This document shows positions 16,007 to 20,871 of a stretch of DNA of 20,871 nt, one piece after another. Made by a program: the position numbers and the translations under genes. How positions within the stretch are numbered: the stretch's first letter is position 1; the number at the start of each line of letters is the position of its first letter. This DNA comes from an uncultured bacterium. GTDB taxonomy: Bacteria; Actinomycetota; Coriobacteriia; Coriobacteriales; Coriobacteriaceae. The stretch is from the NCBI GenBank assembly GCA_905214435.1, contig CAJMMA010000033.1, forward strand, positions 1 through 20,871. Direction: 5' to 3'. The notes under the pieces are model-generated. The model ran no database searches. It saw only the letters and a list, made by a program, of their open reading frames with translations, and was not told the origin of the DNA.

Positions 16007-16671
16007 GCGCGATGAAGAAGACCCTGTGGACGAGAAGATCGGCGCTCGCGCTTTTTTGCTGTGCTGCTGCCGGCCTTGCGGGCATGAGGGTGAGCGTCGT
16101 TAACGGGAACCGGACGGTCATTCCTGAGAAATATTACGCGGAGGGCGAATGGCTCTCGATGGATGGAGCGTTTCTGGGGTCGAAGGATGTGGTGACTGAT
16201 GGGTATTCGTTTTGCATAGACGGGGCAGAGTTGCTCACGCCGCGCGAGTATCTCAAACGAGCACATGACGATTATTCAAAATATGGCACCGTGGATACGA
16301 AAACGAGACTGAAGGATGCCGACATCACGTGCGTTATCGCCGTAAAGATGCGTGTCAGAAATAGGGATAATATCGACGGTGGAATCAAAGCGTATGTTTG
16401 GCATCTGGTTCCGGAGTCTGCGCCAAACTATGATTTTGTAGTCAATACCGATCTGATAACGCAAGCCATGCCGGTCCTTGGCGGCTCTGCTGCGTTTGCC
16501 GTGGAGGTTGGGGCAGAAAACGAGTTGCTCGTCCCATTTATGATGCAGAACACCAACGACTATTTCGAAGGTTACGAGACCGTCCGTTTTGAGAAAGCAT
16601 TTCCCGGGACTTACACGATGAAGATGACCGATCTGCCGGAGCGGAGGCTCTTAAGGTTTGAAGTGAAATAG
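16003..16671 (+). CDS. Exported/membrane-anchored protein of unknown family
   Basis: 222 aa from GTG (16003); an internal ATG at 16012 (MKKTLWTRRSALALF) is an equally possible start. Twin basic residues and a hydrophobic segment (~13-32) form a signal peptide or N-terminal anchor. The rest is a soluble, mixed-charge domain with no motif I recognise; alternating strand-like segments and an absence of low complexity suggest a beta-rich extracytoplasmic fold. GTG overlaps the ATPase stop (GTGA), so it is the last gene of the operon. It could be an immunity or accessory protein for the exporter; this is inference from position only. Confidence 0.75.
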   Translation: MSAMKKTLWTRRSALALFCCAAAGLAGMRVSVVNGNRTVIPEKYYAEGEWLSMDGAFLGSKDVVTDGYSFCIDGAELLTPREYLKRAHDDYSKYGTVDTKTRLKDADITCVIAVKMRVRNRDNIDGGIKAYVWHLVPESAPNYDFVVNTDLITQAMPVLGGSAAFAVEVGAENELLVPFMMQNTNDYFEGYETVRFEKAFPGTYTMKMTDLPERRLLRFEVK

Positions 16672-16708
16672 CTCGAGAGCAAGGCAAAACGGGTCCATTG
16701 GCGGTACG

Positions 16709-16748
16709 CGCGCCCGATTCCAGGCGCCCCGGCCCGGAATCGGGCGCG
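16709..16748. terminator. Strong hairpin between convergent genes
   Basis: A perfect 13-bp stem (GCGCCCGATTCC with GGAATCGGGCGC plus one flanking C-G pair) with a 14-base loop lies between the end of the ABC operon (16671) and the end of the convergent YcxB-like gene (16777). Neither side has a clear T-run, so it may act as a bidirectional transcript-end structure rather than a textbook terminator. Confidence 0.5.
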
Positions 16749-16776
16749 GGACGAGGCGCCTTCGGTGTCGGCCGGC

Positions 16777-17493
16777 CTACCGCTTCTTCTTGCTCTTCTT
16801 CTGCTTGCGCTGCTTGCCCTTGGTCTCCTGGGGCTTGTCGCCCTGTTTTGCTTCGGCAGCGGCCTTTTCTGCCTTCATCTTCTTGCGTTTGGTCTCGATG
16901 CGGAGTTTTTTGTTGATGCGCGCCTTAAGGAAGGGACCGAACTGCTCGGCATTGCCGCGGACAAAGGTGTCCTTAGGGATCGTCACGCCCTGGTCGGCGA
17001 ACATGGCCACAAAGATGCGCTCGCCGTCGAGCACGTGGTCGAGCTTTTCAAACGGGAAGAACTGCGACTTGCCGCTCGTGCCCCAAACCATCAGGCCGTC
17101 CTCGTTGGCGGCGACGCGGCGATAGCGGCCACCCATGGACTCGTCGGCCTCGACGGCGTCGATAAAGTCGCGGGCGAGCGTGTGGTGCAGGTTCTTGCTC
17201 CACCAGGCCAAAAAGGCGCCGAACACGATCAGCACGACGCCGAACTTGATCCAGCTGCCGCCGGCCACCAGCATGCCGATGCCGATGAGCGCGGCAATCG
17301 CGGCGGCGACGTACAGGGAGCCACGGCGCCTGGGCGAGGCGACCAGGCGCGCAAAGTCGGTGACGAGGTCGTTTTCGTACTGATACTCGTTGAGGTACAG
17401 GATGCCGTCGTCGGCTGCTGCCTGCGCCTCGAGCGCGACCTCGACCTGGTCGGCTGCTTCGGAGGGAACGAGGTTGCTCTCTGCGTCTGCCAT
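16777..17493 (-). CDS. YcxB-like membrane protein
   Basis: 238 aa. A soluble N-terminal part (~1-55) precedes two TM helices (~59-79 and ~82-97), then a domain resembling YcxB (~100-200; landmarks GLMVWGTSGKSQFFPF and VTIPKDTF). The last ~40 residues are extremely Lys/Arg/Gln-rich and probably bind nucleic acid, phospholipid headgroups or the cell-wall side of the membrane. The function of the YcxB family is not known to me. ATG at 17493 has AGGAG about 10 bases upstream. The gene is divergent from dnaX, with 116 bp between starts. Confidence 0.75.
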   Translation of the reverse strand: MADAESNLVPSEAADQVEVALEAQAAADDGILYLNEYQYENDLVTDFARLVASPRRRGSLYVAAAIAALIGIGMLVAGGSWIKFGVVLIVFGAFLAWWSKNLHHTLARDFIDAVEADESMGGRYRRVAANEDGLMVWGTSGKSQFFPFEKLDHVLDGERIFVAMFADQGVTIPKDTFVRGNAEQFGPFLKARINKKLRIETKRKKMKAEKAAAEAKQGDKPQETKGKQRKQKKSKKKR

Positions 17494-17533
17494 GCTCTTT
17501 GGACTCCTATCGCGGCGGGCTCGCCGTACGGGT

Positions 17534-17539
17534 TATTAT
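17534..17539 (+). promoter_or_regulatory. Possible -10 box for dnaX
   Basis: TATTAT (5 of 6 consensus bases) lies 70 bp upstream of the dnaX ATG in the divergent gap. No good -35 is found at the right distance, so this is a weak call. Confidence 0.25.
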
Positions 17540-17609
17540 GGAATGCAGTATGCCGTGCGACCGCATGGCCGCCGCGGCAACAAGACTCAGTATACCCGGG
17601 GGAGCACCC

Positions 17610-20084
17610 ATGGAATCGTTGTACCGAAAGTATCGCCCGCTCACCTTCGACTCCGTGGTGGGCCAGCAGCATATCGTCTCGACGCTCGAGCACGCTATCA
17701 CCGAGGGACGCCTGTCCCACGCCTACCTGTTCTGCGGACCGCGCGGCACGGGCAAGACCACCATGGCGCGCATCCTTGCCAAGGCGCTGCTGTGCCGCAA
17801 TGCCGAGGCAGCGCGCGCCGAGGGTGCAAGCGGCTGCATGCCCGACGGTACTTGCGAGGAGTGCGAGCTCATTGCCGAGGGCAACCACCCGGATGTCTAC
17901 GAGCTCGATGCCGCAAGCCGTACCGGCGTGGACAACGTGCGCGAGGAGATCATCAACTCCGTCAACTTTGCCCCGGTGCGCGGCAAGTACAAGATCTATA
18001 TCATCGACGAGGTCCACATGCTCACGACGGCGGCGTTCAACGCGCTGCTCAAGACGCTCGAGGAGCCGCCGGCACACGTGATCTTTGTGCTGTGCACCAC
18101 CGACCCGCAAAAGATTCTGGAGACCATCCTCTCGCGCTGCCAGCGTTTCGATTTCCATCGCATTGGCAACGAGGATATTGAGCATCGCCTGGCATACGTG
18201 TGCGAGCAGGAGGGCTTCGATTACGACGACGAGGCACTCGCCATTGTGGCGCGCCATGCCAAGGGCGGTATGCGCGACGCGTTGTCCACGCTGGAGCAGC
18301 TGAGCGTCTTTGGCAACGGTTCTGTGCATGCGGACGACGCCCGCTCGCTTTTAGGCGAGGTTTCGGACCAGATTCTGGGCGAGTTTTCCCGCGCCATTGC
18401 CGATCGCGATGTTGCCGAGCTCTATGGACTGATCCGTGCGCAGGTCGAGGAAGGAAACGACCTGCTGGAGCTGACGCGCGACCTGGTGGCGCATGTGCGT
18501 GACGTGTACGTTGCCTGCGTTGCCGGTGCCCGTGCCGAGCTGTTTGAGGGCGGCTCCGAGCAGGCCGAGGCGCTTGCTGCCGAGGCCGCTGCCTTTGGCG
18601 AGCATCCTGTCGACCGCCTGGCCCGTGTGCTGACGGTGCTCGACGATGCCGCACTGGAGATGAGGGGCGCGAGCGACGTGCGCCTGGTGCTCGAGATCGC
18701 CTGCACGCGCCTGGCACGTCCCGAGGCCGATTTAACGATTGAGGCATTGGCCGAGCGCGTGGCTCGCTTGGAGGCCATGGTTGCCAACGGCGCCGTGCCG
18801 GCGAGCGTGGCTGCTGCTCAGGCCGCCGCGCCTGCAGCATCCGTACCCGCTGCTGCCCAACAGCCGACGCTCATTTCGGGCGCTCGTGCTGCCGCTCCGG
18901 CGGCATCCGCTGCCCCCGCTGCTACGTCCGCGCGCCAGGGCGGTATGCCTTGGGACCGTGGTGCTGCTGTTCCGGCTGCCCAGCCTGCGTCCCGTTCTGC
19001 GTCCGTGTCAGCTTCCAAGCCTGCAGCGCCTGCACCTCAGCCTGCGCCAACTCCGACGCCTCAGCCCGTTGCGGCCCCCGCGCCTGCCACCGCTCCGGCA
19101 CCTAAGCCCCAGTCCAACAATGCCGCCCAGGTTGCCGCCGCCGGTACTGCCGAGACGCCCGCGGTCGATGATGCCGGAGAGCTGCAGCGCAAATGGGCCG
19201 AGGTTGTCGAGCGTGTCAAGGCGCGTCAGGCTTCCTACGCAGGGCTTTTGCTCAACGCTCGCGCCACGGCCGACGACGGCTCTAAGCTCACGGTCTCGTT
19301 CCCCGCGGGCTCGACCTTTGCCATCAAGATGCTCGGACGCGCCGACACGCAGTCGGTGGTCCTGCCGACAGTCAGTGCGGTCTTCGGTCGTCGTACCGTC
19401 GACTATGTCCTGGATGGGGGTGGCACGTCGGCTCCTCAACATGAGGAGCATTCTCCATCTGCACGGGCTGCGGTATCTGCGGACCCGCAACCCGTGTCCT
19501 CGGCGGCCCCTGTATCCTCGAGCGCCAGCGCTCCACAGCAGCAAGCGACGCCGGTGATGGCACCGACCCCGTCGGCGCCTGAACCCGTTGCGCCCAAACC
19601 GGCTGCTCCGGTCCCCGGGCCTAAGCCCGCCGCCGCGCCTGCGCCCAAGTCATCCGACCTGGCTAAGGCCCCCTGGCTGCGCTCCGACAACCCCGCCGGC
19701 GCTCCTGCCACGGGCAAGCTCCCGACCGAGCCCGCACCCCGAGCGCCCGAGCGCGCGTCCGCTCCCAAGGCTCAGCCCGCCGCGCCGTGGGAATCCGAGC
19801 AGGTTCCCTACGACGATGTCATGGTCGGCGGTTTTGCTGCCGATGCCGGCGGGGACGATCTGCCCCCGTTCGACGTGCCGGGTGCGGCGTCCGCGCCCAA
19901 GCCCGCTGCAACTGCCCCCAAAGAGGAGGACGCTCCTGCGGCTCCCTGGGAGTCCAACCCCGGCGCGGGCAGCCCCTTCGGCCATCAAGGCGCAGCCCCA
20001 AGCATCCCGCAGACCGAGGACGAAGCCAAAGCCCTCATCCGTAGCGTCTTCGGCCAGTCCACCATCTTCAAACCGGTGGAGTAG
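17610..20084 (+). CDS. dnaX: DNA polymerase III subunit gamma/tau
   Basis: 824-aa clamp-loader ATPase of the replicative polymerase. The AAA+ module begins at the start (YRKYRPLTFDSVVGQ): Walker A GPRGTGKTT with Lys49, a zinc module with Cys62, Cys76, Cys82 and Cys85, Walker B IIDEVH with Asp133-Glu134, and a sensor/arginine-finger stretch CTTDPQK to ILSRCQRFDF. The lid and collar domains follow to about residue 370. From ~390 a very long Pro/Ala-rich tail with a conserved-looking island (~525-600, KWAEVVERVKARQ) ends in a short acidic C-terminus; this tail probably carries tau-type contacts. ATG at 17610 has GGGGGAG six bases upstream; 37 extra in-frame codons upstream lack a ribosome-binding site and are not coding-like. 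Confidence 0.95.
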   Translation: MESLYRKYRPLTFDSVVGQQHIVSTLEHAITEGRLSHAYLFCGPRGTGKTTMARILAKALLCRNAEAARAEGASGCMPDGTCEECELIAEGNHPDVYELDAASRTGVDNVREEIINSVNFAPVRGKYKIYIIDEVHMLTTAAFNALLKTLEEPPAHVIFVLCTTDPQKILETILSRCQRFDFHRIGNEDIEHRLAYVCEQEGFDYDDEALAIVARHAKGGMRDALSTLEQLSVFGNGSVHADDARSLLGEVSDQILGEFSRAIADRDVAELYGLIRAQVEEGNDLLELTRDLVAHVRDVYVACVAGARAELFEGGSEQAEALAAEAAAFGEHPVDRLARVLTVLDDAALEMRGASDVRLVLEIACTRLARPEADLTIEALAERVARLEAMVANGAVPASVAAAQAAAPAASVPAAAQQPTLISGARAAAPAASAAPAATSARQGGMPWDRGAAVPAAQPASRSASVSASKPAAPAPQPAPTPTPQPVAAPAPATAPAPKPQSNNAAQVAAAGTAETPAVDDAGELQRKWAEVVERVKARQASYAGLLLNARATADDGSKLTVSFPAGSTFAIKMLGRADTQSVVLPTVSAVFGRRTVDYVLDGGGTSAPQHEEHSPSARAAVSADPQPVSSAAPVSSSASAPQQQATPVMAPTPSAPEPVAPKPAAPVPGPKPAAAPAPKSSDLAKAPWLRSDNPAGAPATGKLPTEPAPRAPERASAPKAQPAAPWESEQVPYDDVMVGGFAADAGGDDLPPFDVPGAASAPKPAATAPKEEDAPAAPWESNPGAGSPFGHQGAAPSIPQTEDEAKALIRSVFGQSTIFKPVE

Positions 20085-20097
20085 CTGTACGGGCGGG

Positions 20098-20103
20098 TAT
20101 ACT
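20098..20103 (+). promoter_or_regulatory. Possible -10 box for the small gene at 20139
   Basis: TATACT (5 of 6 consensus) lies 36 bp before the ATG of the small downstream gene, just after the dnaX stop. A matching -35 is not evident. Confidence 0.25.
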
Positions 20104-20138
20104 GCTCAGGAAGAGACTTCTTTGAACGGAGCGAGCTT

Positions 20139-20399
20139 ATGATGTGGGAATATGTCCGCCTCGAGGACGATACGCAAGTTTCGTATTCCGAAGTCCGTGA
20201 GGACAACACGGTGAAGGTCGTTGTGGAGCGCCCGCGCGATTGGGGTTTTGACGCGGCGGAGTGTATCTTGCCGGCATTCAATTGGGTGTCACATGAGGGC
20301 TTTAGCGAAGCGGACCTCAAAGAACTCGATGATTTCGTGCGTAACAATGCCCCGCTCATCCTGCGTTTTGCCTACGAAGGCGGACGAGTCTATGCCTAG
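20139..20399 (+). CDS. Small acidic protein of unknown function
   Basis: 86-aa soluble, acidic protein (start MMWEYVRLEDDTQVSYSE) with no signal peptide, TM helix or motif I recognise. Predicted strands followed by a helix (EADLKELDDFVRNNAP) suggest a compact alpha/beta fold. ATG at 20139 has GGAG seven bases upstream; a second ATG follows immediately. It sits 54 bp after dnaX on the same strand and may be read through from it. The usual dnaX partners (ybaB, recR) are not seen in the window. Confidence 0.65.
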   Translation: MMWEYVRLEDDTQVSYSEVREDNTVKVVVERPRDWGFDAAECILPAFNWVSHEGFSEADLKELDDFVRNNAPLILRFAYEGGRVYA

Positions 20400-20421
20400 T
20401 CTCTTCCGACTCGGCCATATA

Positions 20422-20871
20422 TCACTTTCTTTTGTCCGGGCGCATCTGTATTTCGGACATGTGTAGTGTGGTGCCGCGTATATCGCATTCGAGCAGACAA
20501 GCGCGTGACGGTCGGCCTAGGATGCTGAGGTCGATACGATACGTCGCATGGCCGTCCGTGTACTCGACTTGCTCGGCGTTGACGGTTGCTCCGATTGTAA
20601 ATAAAGAGCCCAGTTCGGCATCGACAATCTTGGAGTCCTTTATCTTGACCTTGAACTCTTGGTAGAGGGACGGGCTGTTGTAGTAAATGGTTCGGGTTCC
20701 GTCGGTGCATTCATCGGTCGTCTCCCATTTGACGACGGGCTGGTCCGAGCTGGCTATCAGCAGTTCTGCTCCAAAAGCTATGGCATGGGTGATGACAACC
20801 AGCAATGCCCAGCCGACAAAGAGATAGAGAACCACATATGCAACGGGGTGTTTTGAGCGGATGTTTTGGAG
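20422..20871 (-). CDS. Membrane-anchored hypothetical protein, 5' end outside the window
   Basis: The frame is open from the stop at 20422 to the end of the window, so at least 149 codons are present and the true start probably lies beyond 20871. A GTG at 20835 is the best in-window start but has no Shine-Dalgarno, and it would cut into the TM helix, whose natural beginning (RSKHPVAYVVLYLFVG) lies upstream of it. After the helix (~14-35 of the visible part) comes an extracytoplasmic domain of ~110 residues, mixed charge, with two Cys pairs but no recognised family. It converges with the small gene at 20139, leaving only 22 bp between stops. Confidence 0.7.
   Translation of the reverse strand, partial: LQNIRSKHPVAYVVLYLFVGWALLVVITHAIAFGAELLIASSDQPVVKWETTDECTDGTRTIYYNSPSLYQEFKVKIKDSKIVDAELGSLFTIGATVNAEQVEYTDGHATYRIDLSILGRPSRACLLECDIRGTTLHMSEIQMRPDKRK

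Noticed and set aside
17494..17609. Signal-recognition-particle RNA next to dnaX
   Set aside because: The 116-bp gap is too short and too open, and no SRP RNA core was recognised.
17610..20084. Programmed frameshift producing a short gamma form of DnaX
   Set aside because: No A-rich slippery heptamer was seen near the end of the ATPase/collar region; the gene reads through as a single frame.

Overview
The window looks like chromosomal DNA from a high-GC, Gram-positive actinobacterium of the Coriobacteriia, most likely a gut genus close to Collinsella. This rests on the overall GC bias, the PASTA-kinase/FHA/PP2C/SEDS-PBP gene cluster typical of Actinobacteria, and a large membrane-embedded LuxR-type regulator of the kind abundant in Coriobacteriia. 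The genus is inference; no rRNA or complete tRNA gene is present.

Region 1 (1-332) is non-coding. It holds two copies of a ~98-bp repeat, 128 bp apart, each combining a tRNA-3'-end-like stretch with a strong hairpin, followed by a minus-strand terminator for the operon that ends there. Region 2 (333-10396, all minus strand) is a six-gene envelope-control operon. In transcription order it is: a Ser/Thr kinase with a polytopic membrane C-terminus, FhaA-like (DUF3662+FHA), FhaB-like (TM+FHA), a PP2C phosphatase, a fused SEDS glycosyltransferase-transpeptidase, and a PknB-type PASTA kinase. The first four genes are tied by stop/start overlaps or very short gaps. The likely logic is that PASTA domains sense peptidoglycan or lipid II, the kinases and phosphatase set the phosphorylation state, FHA proteins read phosphothreonine, and the SEDS-PBP fusion polymerises and cross-links peptidoglycan.

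Region 3 (10397-10835) is an intergenic stretch with a regular array of five 14-bp motifs in alternating orientation, spaced 30-32 bp. Region 4 (10836-16671, plus strand) is visibly lower in GC and looks accessory. It encodes a membrane protein with two LuxR-type HTH domains, then a compact operon: a small secreted protein (DUF2712-like), two six-TM ABC permeases, an ABC ATPase and an exported protein of unknown family. The operon genes overlap by a few bases, and a hairpin buries the ribosome-binding site of the first permease. This is the best candidate for a poorly described system: a secreted-peptide/transporter module under a double-HTH membrane regulator.

Region 5 (16672-20871) returns to high-GC housekeeping-type sequence: a YcxB-like membrane protein (minus), dnaX (plus) with a long Pro/Ala-rich tail, a small acidic hypothetical protein (plus), and a membrane-anchored hypothetical protein (minus) whose 5' end runs off the window.
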